Shown here piece after piece: positions 18,163-26,994 of a stretch of 64,000 nt of DNA. This DNA is from an uncultured Lachnospiraceae bacterium (lineage in GTDB: Bacteria > Bacillota > Clostridia > Lachnospirales > Lachnospiraceae), in contig CACZBF010000008.1 in the NCBI GenBank assembly GCA_902779355.1, positions 62,001-126,000 of the forward strand. Reading direction: 5' to 3'. The translations under genes and the position numbers were made by a program. Under the pieces are notes generated by a model. The model did no database searches and was not told the DNA's origin. It saw only the letters and a program-made list of their open reading frames with translations. Positions within the stretch are counted from its first letter, which is position 1. Each line of letters begins with the position of its first letter.

Positions 18163-19554
18163 ATGAGTGTAGATGTATTAAAAAGAGTACCGATCAAAGA
18201 ACAGGAGCCGCAGGTGCGCGCAAAGAACTTTGAAGAAGTGTGTCTCGGATATGATGAAGCGGAAGCAATGGAAGAAGCATCCCGCTGCCTAAATTGTAAG
18301 AATCCGAAATGTGTGGCAGGATGCCCTGTTTCCATCAATATTCCGGCTTTTATCGAGAAGATCAAGGACGGGCAGCATGAAGCGGCATACCAGATCCTTT
18401 CGGAGTCCTCGACGTTGCCTGCGGTTTGCGGCAGAGTCTGTCCACAGGAGAGCCAGTGTGAAGGACAGTGCATCCGCGGGATCAAGGGGGAGCCTGTTTC
18501 CATCGGAAAGCTAGAGCGATTTGCTGCGGACTGGGCGAAAGCGCATGGCGTGAAGCCGGAGCCGCCCAAGGAAAAGAATGGACGGAAGGTTGCGGTCATC
18601 GGATCCGGTCCTGCGGGCTTGACCTGTGCGGGAGACCTTGCTAAATACGGCTATGACGTGACGATCTTTGAGGCACTGCATGAGGCCGGCGGCGTACTGG
18701 TTTACGGCATCCCGGAGTTTCGTCTGCCGAAAGATGCGGTTGTCAAGGCTGAGGTGGAAAATGTCCGTTCTCTCGGCGTCAAGATTGAGACGGACGTGGT
18801 GATCGGAAAATCCGTGACCATCGATGAACTGCTGGAAAAGGAAGGTTTTGAAGCAGTCTTCATCGGATCCGGCGCCGGGCTGCCGCGTTTTATGGGTATC
18901 CCCGGAGAACAGGCAAACGGCGTGTTCTCTGCAAATGAGTTTTTGACCAGAAATAACCTGATGAAGGCGTTTCAGGACTATGACACCCCGATCAAGAGAG
19001 GAAAAAAAGTCGTCGTGGTCGGCGGCGGCAATGTGGCGATGGACGCTGCGCGTACGGCGCTGCGGCTGGGGGCGGAGGTGCATATCGTTTACCGCCGCAG
19101 TGAAAAAGAGCTTCCCGCGCGTGTGGAGGAAGTCCATCATGCAAAAGAAGAGGGGATCATCTTTGATCTTTTGCAGAACCCGAAAGAGATCCTGGTGGAT
19201 GAAAACGGCTGGGTGAAGGGGATTAAGATCATCAAAATGGAACTCGGTGAGCCGGATGAGTCTGGCCGCAGAAGTCCGGTGGAGATCCCCGGGAGTGAAT
19301 ACGAGATCGCATGCGATACCGTGATCATGTCACTGGGGACATCCCCGAATCCGTTAATCTCATCGACCACAGCGGGACTGGATGTCAACAAGCGCAAGTG
19401 CATCATCGCAGAAGAAGCAACGGGTGCGACGAGCAAGGCGGCTGTGTTTGCGGGCGGAGATGCCGTCAGCGGAGCAGCTACGGTAATCCTGGCGATGGGC
19501 GCAGGAAAAGCCGCTGCCAAAGGAATCCATGAGTACTTAAGTACAAAGGCGTAG
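18163..19554 (+). CDS. gltA: NADPH-dependent glutamate synthase-like / NfnB subunit
   Basis: A 463-residue iron-sulfur flavoprotein. The N terminus has two cysteine clusters (CLNCKNPKCVAGCPV and CGRVCPQESQCEGQC) for 4Fe-4S centres. Two Rossmann nucleotide sites follow (VIGSGPAGLTCAGDLA near residue 146; VVGGGNVAMDAARTA near residue 285), then the GGDAVSGAATVILAMGAGKAAA end. The family is annotated gltA/GltD-like, but next to an NfnA subunit and with no large GltB it is more likely NfnB, which bifurcates electrons between NADPH, NADH and ferredoxin. A terminator follows. Confidence 0.88.
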   Translation: MSVDVLKRVPIKEQEPQVRAKNFEEVCLGYDEAEAMEEASRCLNCKNPKCVAGCPVSINIPAFIEKIKDGQHEAAYQILSESSTLPAVCGRVCPQESQCEGQCIRGIKGEPVSIGKLERFAADWAKAHGVKPEPPKEKNGRKVAVIGSGPAGLTCAGDLAKYGYDVTIFEALHEAGGVLVYGIPEFRLPKDAVVKAEVENVRSLGVKIETDVVIGKSVTIDELLEKEGFEAVFIGSGAGLPRFMGIPGEQANGVFSANEFLTRNNLMKAFQDYDTPIKRGKKVVVVGGGNVAMDAARTALRLGAEVHIVYRRSEKELPARVEEVHHAKEEGIIFDLLQNPKEILVDENGWVKGIKIIKMELGEPDESGRRSPVEIPGSEYEIACDTVIMSLGTSPNPLISSTTAGLDVNKRKCIIAEEATGATSKAAVFAGGDAVSGAATVILAMGAGKAAAKGIHEYLSTKA

Positions 19555-19669
19555 AAGGGGCAAATAGAGATTTTTCTGGTAACACCCAATATCTTTTCCG
19601 CCGGATAGAGAAAAACGCCTAAAACGGGCAAATATAGGCTTCGAAAAATTGCACAAAGACAAAACGACC

Positions 19670-19710
19670 AACGTCGGTTTCCGAAGAGAGGAGACCGGCG
19701 TTTTGTTTTT
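19670..19710 (+). terminator. Intrinsic terminator after the NfnAB-type genes
   Basis: A 13-bp stem with two G-T wobbles (19670-19682 with 19690-19702), 7-base loop, then a T-rich run interrupted by one G. Confidence 0.8.
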
Positions 19711-20215
19711 GGCGCAAGAGGACGATGGGAAAATGAACACAACATGAGCGATTTGGATAAAAATGGGACTAGATATTGATTATTTAGTCCGGAATTAACC
19801 GAAAAATGATGAACAAAAAGGAAATATCATTTACATTTAACCATTGAATTACTCATAAAATGACGGGATAATAGATGGATTGAGGGTGGATTCACATGCA
19901 AGGGACAAGGATGGTTTATGCAAAACATATCTATGTGAAATGGGTGATAACACCCGAATGGCGAGATGAAGCCAAAGTATAATCCAGATAGGAATAATGG
20001 TAATAATCATAGCTGGATTAAATAAATATATTTTTTGTTGTAAATACATTGATGAATATAAATTATCAGACAATATATTACGGTTTTTTTGTATAATTTG
20101 TTATAAAGAGGGGAATTTTCTGTAAGATGAGAGACGCAAAATAGTTTTTGCAGGATTTCCGTCACGGCATTTTTGCCAGATTTGTGCCACAATTCTGTTT
20201 GGTTCGCGCATCATA
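19711..20215. other. AT-rich intergenic spacer without a convincing gene
   Basis: About 500 bases clearly richer in A+T than the flanking genes. I see only short, composition-driven open frames and no good ribosome site in front of any of them. A TATAAT at 20092-20097 (with a weak GACAAT 17 bases upstream) could be the promoter of the peptide gene at 20382, which would give it a ~280-base leader. Otherwise nothing recognisable. Confidence 0.5.
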
Positions 20216-20360
20216 ATGGTAGGGTCAAAAGTCACATGTCACGAAGTGATATGTGACCTTTGCGCGAAGATCCGAGTGGACAAGTTGACTTGTCCATCCG
20301 GATCTTCGCGCAAAGTGCACATGCGATTTCATCGCATGGCACTTTTGATCTTATAACCAT
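20216..20360. repeat. Cloverleaf element, copy 1 (three-arm structured repeat)
   Basis: An outer stem pairs 20224-20232 with 20341-20349 (GTCAAAAGT with ACTTTTGAT), extended by ATGGT/ACCAT at 20216-20220 and 20356-20360. It encloses three arms: arm A 20232-20256 (11 bp, GAA loop), arm B 20258-20315 (17-bp perfect stem plus an inner 8-bp stem) and arm C around 20321-20337 (ATGCGAT/ATCGCAT, TTC loop). A second copy lies at 45006-45142 with the same layout and compensatory changes. It ends 21 bases before the start of the leader peptide gene, just ahead of its ribosome site. Confidence 0.85.
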
Positions 20361-20381
20361 AGAATAATAGGGGTAAGATTT

Positions 20382-20636
20382 ATGAGAGATCAGGCAGAAA
20401 CAAAAGAACGTATTGCGCAAGCCAGAGTGGAACTGAACGATGAAGCATTAAGCCAGGTGAGCGGCGGGGGCGGAGACGAGGACTCTGCTTACAATGAGGC
20501 AGAGGCAGATGCGAAAAAGAAACAGAAGCCGTGGGAAGTTTACAGCGTTTCTCCTTGCCTATCCTGTGGCACACTGGTAACACCGGGACAGAAGTGCGGT
20601 AAGCGCGGAACATGGTTTTCACCGTTTGTTATTTAA
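20382..20636 (+). CDS. Double-glycine leader peptide precursor (orphan)
   Basis: An 84-residue precursor. The first ~33 residues form a bacteriocin-type leader: charged helix then LNDEALSQVSGG, the classic ELSxxxLxxVxGG pattern recognised by C39 peptidase transporters. The core after GG is acidic and lysine-rich, then has a small cysteine group (SPCLSCGTLVTPGQKCGKRG). No maturation enzyme or peptidase-domain exporter lies beside it. It runs convergent into the ABC permease gene, overlapping at the two stops. The cloverleaf element lies directly upstream. A related leader occurs at 58460. Function of the mature peptide is unknown. Confidence 0.75.
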   Translation: MRDQAETKERIAQARVELNDEALSQVSGGGGDEDSAYNEAEADAKKKQKPWEVYSVSPCLSCGTLVTPGQKCGKRGTWFSPFVI

Positions 20637-21466
20637 TCAAGATTTACTTTTTTCTTTGTGATCAGCACAGATCCAAGGAAATATAACACACCCAGCACGA
20701 TGGACAAGACAAGGTTTCCGATCAGGGAGTGCAGATAGGTTTGCGCAAATTCCTCATTCGACAGGAACAGCCCGCCGAACAAGAGTCCGCCGGAGAAACC
20801 GGAGAACAGCTGCTGGATAAAGGTGATGATCCGGAGTGCGATGGAAAGCCCGACATAGCAGAGGATCGCGCCGAGGATCTTGTGTCTCCTCCAAAGCTGT
20901 CCGACCGTGATGCAGAAGTAATAGGACAAAAGCGAGATGATCGTGGATAAGATATAGATCGTGATCATCAGCGGAAGCATCGCAGATTGATCAAAGGTGA
21001 CAATATCGATCATGTCGGAGGGGATGGTTGCGATCTCCGATGGATCCGTAACGGCTAACCCGAACCCGAACAGCGCACAGAAGAAATCGATCAATAGCAG
21101 AAACATCGTGAGCAAGGTCCAAATGGAGCCGACGATCACTTTTGCGGAAATGATCTGGGTCGTAGAAGCTGGAAGCGTGAAGGTCAGATATCCTTCTGCG
21201 GTATAAAGGTTCTTATAATAACGGACGATCAGATAGATCTTCACAAGGATAAACACTGCAAGCGCTGCGATGAGCAAAAAGCCCACTATGGAAAAAACGG
21301 AGAACGAAAGTGCGCCTGAATTGTAGTCCGGTGCGTTATGAATCATCGCGGCAAGTCCCGCGAAGCAGCACAGGAATAGAATGCCGACACCGACAAGGAT
21401 CAAAGACAACACTAACATCACGCGCCAGGTAGCGGCAAATTCATGTTTGATCAGTTTACCAAGCAT
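20633..21466 (-). CDS. ABC transporter permease (ABC-2 type)
   Basis: A 277-residue integral membrane protein with about six hydrophobic segments, starting MLGKLIKHEFAATWRVML. The ATG at 21466 is chosen because it follows a GGAGGTGTATC ribosome site and is the usual start of this permease type (KHEF motif); the frame stays open upstream. The start overlaps the end of the ATPase gene by 11 bases, so the two are translationally coupled and form one exporter. Substrate unknown; the neighbouring leader peptide is a possibility but this ATPase has no peptidase domain. Confidence 0.85.
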   Translation of the reverse strand: MLGKLIKHEFAATWRVMLVLSLILVGVGILFLCCFAGLAAMIHNAPDYNSGALSFSVFSIVGFLLIAALAVFILVKIYLIVRYYKNLYTAEGYLTFTLPASTTQIISAKVIVGSIWTLLTMFLLLIDFFCALFGFGLAVTDPSEIATIPSDMIDIVTFDQSAMLPLMITIYILSTIISLLSYYFCITVGQLWRRHKILGAILCYVGLSIALRIITFIQQLFSGFSGGLLFGGLFLSNEEFAQTYLHSLIGNLVLSIVLGVLYFLGSVLITKKKVNLD

Positions 21467-22190
21467 AATGATACACCTCCCGGAAAAATTGATCGATGGT
21501 CTTTCCTTCGTTTTCGCGTATCGCAGCAACAGGCTGGTGCAGCAATACGTGTCCCTGGGAAAGGAAGATCGCCTCATCTAAGATCGGCTCCACATCGGTG
21601 ATGAGATGCGTCGAGATCAGCACGGTTGCGCGGGGATCAAAGTTGTTTACAATCGTATGCAGGATAAAATCACGCGCAGCGGGATCCACTCCTGCGATCG
21701 GCTCATCGAGAAGGTATAGATCCGCACGGCGGCTCATCACGAGAATGAGCTGTACTTTTTCTTTGGTGCCTTTGCTGAGCGTTTTCATCTGCTTTGTCGG
21801 ATCGATCGAAAGGCGCATTAACATATCATAGGCTCTCGCCGCATCAAAGTCCGTATAGAAATCCTCAAAATAGTGTAACGCCTCATCAATCCGCATGGAA
21901 GGGGAGAGATACGTCTGATCGGGCAGATAGCTGATCACACGCTTGCTGTCCGTGCTGACGGGGAAACCTGACACCGTTATCTCGCCGGACGTCGGCGTAA
22001 GCAGCCCTGCGATCAGCTTCAGCAGGGTCGTTTTGCCGCTGCCGTTCGGGCCGAGGAGTCCGACGATATGTCCTCTGGTGAGGGTGAGGTCGATCCGATC
22101 CAGCGCAGGCATGACGCTGTCATAGGTTTTGGTCAGATTCCGGCAATTGAGCACCACCGGAGATAAGGGTCTCGTATCGTAGTAATCCAA
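21456..22190 (-). CDS. ABC transporter ATP-binding protein
   Basis: A 244-residue cytoplasmic ATPase partner of the overlapping permease. Walker A GLLGPNGSGKTTLLK near residue 44, the signature LSKGTKEKVQL near residue 135, and Walker B DLYLLDEPIAGVDP near residue 156 are clear. The start is TTG 22190 (MDYYDTRPLSP) behind a strong AAGGAGGA. The GntR-type regulator that often accompanies such pairs in Firmicutes is absent. Confidence 0.92.
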   Translation of the reverse strand: MDYYDTRPLSPVVLNCRNLTKTYDSVMPALDRIDLTLTRGHIVGLLGPNGSGKTTLLKLIAGLLTPTSGEITVSGFPVSTDSKRVISYLPDQTYLSPSMRIDEALHYFEDFYTDFDAARAYDMLMRLSIDPTKQMKTLSKGTKEKVQLILVMSRRADLYLLDEPIAGVDPAARDFILHTIVNNFDPRATVLISTHLITDVEPILDEAIFLSQGHVLLHQPVAAIRENEGKTIDQFFREVYHYAW

Positions 22191-22215
22191 AAGAAGTCCT
22201 CCTTCCTTAGCGTGA

Positions 22216-23307
22216 TCATGAAAGCAGTTTTTCGGCTAACCGGTCATTTTGTTCCGGCATCAGAAAACAGAAACGGATGAAGCGCTCATCCAGAAACGGG
22301 AATGTAGAGCAGTCCCGGATCATCATTTTTTCGCGAATGCATGCTTCGAAAAGAGACTGTGCCGACAGGCCGTCTTCTTCGATCCGCAGCAGCATGAAGT
22401 TTGCGGAAGGTGCATACGCCTTGAAACGGGCGGAATCCGTAAATAGGGCATACATCCGATCCCGCTCTTTGGCGATCAGCGTACGTGTTTCTTCAATATA
22501 ATTGTGATCGCGGAACATCACGGTCCCGGCGAGCTCGGCAAAGGAGTTGATCGTCCAGGGATCGGCATTTGCGCTGATCTTGGAGAGGAGATTTGCATTT
22601 CCCGTCACCGCATAGCCGAGGCGCAGACCGGGCGCCGCAAAAAACTTGGAAACACCGCGCAGGACGATGAGATTGTTATAGTCGTTGGCGAGCGGGACAG
22701 CGGAAACACGGCCGAGGTCGGCCGCGAATTCGATATAGGTCTCGTCCACCATCACAAAGATCCCGTGCTCCATACAGCAGTCAAGAATCCGCCGCATATC
22801 GGAGATGCCGATGCAGGTACCGGTGGGATTGTTCGGATTGCAGATTACGAGCAGATCCGTATCGTCCGTCAGCTTTTCCGTCAACGCTTCCACACGCAGC
22901 GCAAAACCCTCTTTTTCCTGCAACGGAAAATAAACGGTAGAGCCGCCGCAGACGGAAACGGAATGTTCGTATTCGGAATAGGTCGGTCCGAGGATCAGAG
23001 CCTTTTTTGGCATCGTACATGCGATCACATGGGAGATCAGTTCCGTGGTGCCGTTCCCTACAAGGATCTGCGCCGTATCGCATCCGGCATAGTCCGCAAT
23101 ACTTTGCTTTAATGCGGTATACTCACGATCCGGATACGCTTCGATGCAATGGAGATGAGATGCGATCGCCTTTGCTGCCTCCGGCGAAATGCCCAGCGGG
23201 TTGACGTTGGCGGAGTAACTGATGATCTCGTCTCGCTTGATACCGTAGATCTGTTCGATCTTTTCCAGATCGCTGCCGTGAAAGTGGTCTTTGTGTTTTA
23301 ATAACAT
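22216..23307 (-). CDS. PLP-dependent aminotransferase, HisC/CobD-like
   Basis: A 363-residue fold-type I PLP enzyme. The ATG at 23307 (MLLKHKDHFHGSDLEKI) is chosen; the longer open frame reaches back into the promoter region. Motifs: SANVNPLGIS near residue 31, VGNGTTELI, NPNNPTG near residue 155, and the PLP lysine in VSKFFAAPGLRLGYA near residue 222. The SANxNPLG start is typical of threonine-phosphate decarboxylase (CobD), whereas histidinol-phosphate aminotransferase usually has a different start, so either is possible. No cobalamin or histidine genes are nearby. Confidence 0.82.
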   Translation of the reverse strand: MLLKHKDHFHGSDLEKIEQIYGIKRDEIISYSANVNPLGISPEAAKAIASHLHCIEAYPDREYTALKQSIADYAGCDTAQILVGNGTTELISHVIACTMPKKALILGPTYSEYEHSVSVCGGSTVYFPLQEKEGFALRVEALTEKLTDDTDLLVICNPNNPTGTCIGISDMRRILDCCMEHGIFVMVDETYIEFAADLGRVSAVPLANDYNNLIVLRGVSKFFAAPGLRLGYAVTGNANLLSKISANADPWTINSFAELAGTVMFRDHNYIEETRTLIAKERDRMYALFTDSARFKAYAPSANFMLLRIEEDGLSAQSLFEACIREKMMIRDCSTFPFLDERFIRFCFLMPEQNDRLAEKLLS

Positions 23308-23318
23308 AACATCATTCC

Positions 23319-23347
23319 TTGCGTGGTCTTTGAAAATTCGATATAAT
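23319..23347 (+). promoter_or_regulatory. Promoter of the four-gene unknown cassette
   Basis: TTGCGT at 23319-23324 and TATAAT at 23342-23347, spacer 17 bases. It points rightward and lies in the 100-base divergent gap between the aminotransferase and the large protein gene. Confidence 0.65.
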
Positions 23348-23424
23348 AGAATGAATATCATTGTTATGATATCAACAGTATCATAAAAAATCAATGGAAT
23401 GTAACATTGTCCGAAGGTGGTGTC

Positions 23425-26400
23425 GTGCGTAAGCGGATGAAAGAGCTGGCCGGAGGGATGATCGATCATTCCGGACCGATCTTAAAGATATCGTCGGACA
23501 AGATCGAGCTCGAAGTACTGGAGGGGCAGACGGCAACCGGAGAGTTTCGGGTTTCCTCCGTGGACCAGAGAAAGATCCGGGGGATCGTTTATACATCCGG
23601 CATGCGGATGAACTGTCTGACTCCGCAGTTTGAAGGCGAAGAAGCGGTGGTCCGTTATGAGTTTCATAGCGAGGGGCTGCATGAAGGAAACATTGAGAAG
23701 GGCTTTTTTTATCTGATCTGTAATCAGTGTGAGTACAGCCTTTCTTTTGTTGTCACGATCACGAAGCCTTATGCACTTTCCAGTATCGGACGGATCCGAT
23801 CCTTAAAGGATTTTCAAAGACTGGCAGGAGAAAGCCCGGAAGAGGCTGTCAAAATCTTTTCCTCGTCGGTATTCCGCAGTATTTTCAAAGAAAACGAATG
23901 GAAGGAGCGCCTGACCTATGAGGCGCTGCTTGACCCGCTCCATGCGACGAACAGTATGGAGGAGTTTCTGATCGCCTGCGCAAAGAAAGAGCCGGTTGAT
24001 TTTTCTCTGGCGGAGAAGGAGAAAACGTATGCGCTTCCGGAGGAGGATGTCCGGGATTCGGTTGCAGTGTCTGTCACGGGACAGGGCGAGTTTTTTGTTG
24101 CGATCAGATCGGACAGCCCTGCACTTGTGCCGGAAAAGGAGTCTCTGACAAGGGCGGATCTGAACGGCAGCAGCGGGGAGATCTTCTTTTTGCTCCGGCG
24201 CAGCGCTATGCACGGCGGAGACAATGTCGCAACGCTGACGATCGAGTCATTGCGCAAAACAGAGACGTTCAGGATCAAGATCACAGGAGCGGCAAGAAGC
24301 GAAGAAAAGGAAGAAGAGCGGCACACCAGATCCGAGATCGCAAAAGGACGTATCCGCCTGACGCAGGACTACCTTTCTTACCGGCTGAAACGCATGGTGA
24401 CGGGAGAGTGGGCGAAACGTACGATCGATCTTTGCCGGCATCTGTCCGCATTGGATCCGGAAAATGAGTGGTATGTGCTCATGCAGGCGCAGGCGTTTCT
24501 CGTGAATAAGCAGAAACAGGAAGCAAGATGGCTTCTGGATGCCTACCGAAAAGAAGCGCATGTGAAGGATACTCCGGTCTACGCATATTATCTTTATCTG
24601 TGTACGCTTTCGGAGCGTGAGAGTGCGTATGTGGACCGGCTGACAGAAGAGATCGAGGAGATCTACCATCAGAATCAGGAAGATCTTGCAGTGTTCTGGA
24701 TCAGGCTTTTCCTGCGGGAAGAGTTTTGCGACAATGATGTAAAGCGCTTAGAAGCGATCAAAGAGCGCTGCAGAGAGGGCGCCAGAAGCCCGTTCCTTTA
24801 TATGGAAGCCTATTATCAGATGTGGATGGATCCGCATCTTTTGGAGCGATTGGACGACTTCGAGATTCAGGTGCTGTATTGGGCGGCGAAGCGGAAAGCA
24901 CTTTCGAAAGATCTGGCGTTTCAGATCTCTTCCCGTTCGGAGCAGCGGAGGGACTTCCATCCGCTTTTGTACCGGCTGCTCTGTATGACTTATGAAGCTT
25001 ATCCGAGAGATGATATGGTGCAGGCAGTCTGTTCCTATCTGATCAGGACCGGACACACCGCTGATCCCCGCTATTTCTACTGGTTTGAACGCGGCGTGGA
25101 GTTGAATCTGCGGATCACGGGACTTTCCGAGGCATATCTTTTATCGATGGATATGCAAAAGACGGAGGCGCTGCCGAAGGTCATTGAAATGTACTTTCAA
25201 TACAGCAGCTCACTTCCCAAGGAAAAGAAAGCGGAGCTTTTTGCGCGGATCACAAGGGAGAAGAAGAAGAATCAGGAGTTGTATCTTGAATACCGCCGCG
25301 GGATGGAGAGCTTTGCGCTCGACGAGATGCGTGAAGGAGCCATCAGCGAAGATCTTGCCACGGTTTACGATGACCTGCTCTCGGAGGGCATGATCAACGA
25401 GGAGATCGCACTATCCATGGAGCATCTGATGTTCACCTATCAGGTGCAGTGCGCGAATCCGCACATTGTCTCTCTCGTTGTGGTGCATGAGGAATTGAAA
25501 AAAACAGAGCGTGTACCCGTGCGGGATCACACGGCTTTGATCCACCTTTATACCAATCATTACAGCATTGCGGCGGAGGATGCGCAGGGACGGCGCTATT
25601 GTGCACTGACAGCGGAGCTGACCTTAAAACGCCTCATGAATCCGGTCCATTATCTGTCGAAGTGCATCGCGCATGCCGGCGGAAGACTGTCTTACGTTTT
25701 GCATCATCTTTCCGGAAAAGAAAATTTCCGGGAGTCTCTGACGGCGGAGCGTGATAATCTGCGGCTGCTCATGTCGTCCGATCAGATCACGGACACCTAT
25801 AAACTGCGACTTTGCCCGCTGTTGGTCCGGCTTTACGATGATTATTCGGATCCTGCGGAGCTCACGGCATACATCCGCATCATCGACGGGAAACGCCTGG
25901 CGGCGGAGAATCGGGTGGAGCTCACAGAGCTTTTGATCGAGAAAAAGATGTATCAGGAAGCATACCTGATGCTGCAGCAATTCGGGACAGAACTGATCGA
26001 TCCAGGGAAGCTCGTGCCGCTCGTTTCATTTAAGATCGAGAGTACGGAATACGGAGATGATGATTTTCTGCTTGCGCTGACGATGGAGGCATTCCGCAGC
26101 CATAAATACAACGATATCATGCTGACCTATCTCTGCAAGTGTCTGAATGCGCCGACAGACGAGATGGAGGCTGTATGGAGGACGGCGCAGAATTTTGGGA
26201 TCGACGCGTTCGAACTGGAGGAGCGGATCCTCGTACAGGCACTGTATGCGGCGAGGATGACGCCGGCAGTACAAAGTGTGTACGAAAGTTATGCGAAAGG
26301 CGGCGGCAGGCAGCTTGTCATGGAGGCCTATGCCAATTACGTTTCTTATTGCTATTTTGTGCGTGAGGCAGTGACTCCGGCAGCGCTTTTTGAAGAGATG

Positions 26401-26982
26401 AAGGAGCATTATCTGGAAGGGGCTGAGCTGACGGATATCTGCAAGCTTGCCTTGCTCAAATACCACACGGAGATCACAGAACTCGGCGAAGAAGACGAGA
26501 GGTGGATGGATGAACTGCTGGCAGAATTGATCGAGCAGGAAATGTACTTTGCATTTTATCGGAAGCTTCCACAGAGACTGCTTGAAAAATACCAGTTTTA
26601 TGATAAGACGTTTTTGGAATTTCGGACGGATCCGAAACGGCGCGTTCAGCTCCACTATGCTTTGCCGGAGGCACCGGAGCAGTATCTGACGGAAGAGATG
26701 CAGCATATGTATGGCGGGATCTTTGTGCGGCAGTTTGTGCTGTTTTTCGGAGAAAGCATCCAGTATTACATCACGGAAGAGGAGGATGGGACGGAAAAGG
26801 TCGTGCTGTCCGATCAGATCACAAATGTGGATGTATTTTCACAGCTCCCGGAGACACGTTTCTCCCTGCTCAATGAGATCATGCTGCATCATACGTTAAA
26901 AGAAGCGGAAGATCTGCTTCGCTGCATGGATGAATACGAAGCCAAGAAAGAACTGATCCGACGCGAATTCCGCGCCTTGTAG
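23425..26982 (+). CDS. Large DUF5717-type protein, beta N-terminus and helical solenoid
   Basis: About 1185 residues; I believe it belongs to DUF5717, found mainly in Lachnospiraceae, function unknown. GTG 23425 follows an AAGGTGG site; TTG 23407 is an alternative start. The N-terminal ~300 residues look like two immunoglobulin-type beta domains (residue patterns around ILKISSDKIELEVLEGQ and FFVAIRSDSPALVP). The remaining ~880 residues are a helical solenoid with TPR/HEAT-like spacing (LCRHLSALDPENEWYVLMQ onward). There is no signal peptide or membrane segment, so it is cytoplasmic. It is the first of four tightly packed genes. Confidence 0.8.
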   Translation: MRKRMKELAGGMIDHSGPILKISSDKIELEVLEGQTATGEFRVSSVDQRKIRGIVYTSGMRMNCLTPQFEGEEAVVRYEFHSEGLHEGNIEKGFFYLICNQCEYSLSFVVTITKPYALSSIGRIRSLKDFQRLAGESPEEAVKIFSSSVFRSIFKENEWKERLTYEALLDPLHATNSMEEFLIACAKKEPVDFSLAEKEKTYALPEEDVRDSVAVSVTGQGEFFVAIRSDSPALVPEKESLTRADLNGSSGEIFFLLRRSAMHGGDNVATLTIESLRKTETFRIKITGAARSEEKEEERHTRSEIAKGRIRLTQDYLSYRLKRMVTGEWAKRTIDLCRHLSALDPENEWYVLMQAQAFLVNKQKQEARWLLDAYRKEAHVKDTPVYAYYLYLCTLSERESAYVDRLTEEIEEIYHQNQEDLAVFWIRLFLREEFCDNDVKRLEAIKERCREGARSPFLYMEAYYQMWMDPHLLERLDDFEIQVLYWAAKRKALSKDLAFQISSRSEQRRDFHPLLYRLLCMTYEAYPRDDMVQAVCSYLIRTGHTADPRYFYWFERGVELNLRITGLSEAYLLSMDMQKTEALPKVIEMYFQYSSSLPKEKKAELFARITREKKKNQELYLEYRRGMESFALDEMREGAISEDLATVYDDLLSEGMINEEIALSMEHLMFTYQVQCANPHIVSLVVVHEELKKTERVPVRDHTALIHLYTNHYSIAAEDAQGRRYCALTAELTLKRLMNPVHYLSKCIAHAGGRLSYVLHHLSGKENFRESLTAERDNLRLLMSSDQITDTYKLRLCPLLVRLYDDYSDPAELTAYIRIIDGKRLAAENRVELTELLIEKKMYQEAYLMLQQFGTELIDPGKLVPLVSFKIESTEYGDDDFLLALTMEAFRSHKYNDIMLTYLCKCLNAPTDEMEAVWRTAQNFGIDAFELEERILVQALYAARMTPAVQSVYESYAKGGGRQLVMEAYANYVSYCYFVREAVTPAALFEEMKEHYLEGAELTDICKLALLKYHTEITELGEEDERWMDELLAELIEQEMYFAFYRKLPQRLLEKYQFYDKTFLEFRTDPKRRVQLHYALPEAPEQYLTEEMQHMYGGIFVRQFVLFFGESIQYYITEEEDGTEKVVLSDQITNVDVFSQLPETRFSLLNEIMLHHTLKEAEDLLRCMDEYEAKKELIRREFRAL

Positions 26983-26994
26983 GAAAGGACCATC

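Noticed and set aside
20216..20360. Cloverleaf element as a tRNA gene or a terminator
   Set aside because: It is too long for a tRNA, has no anticodon or T-loop sequence, and no T-run follows the outer stem.
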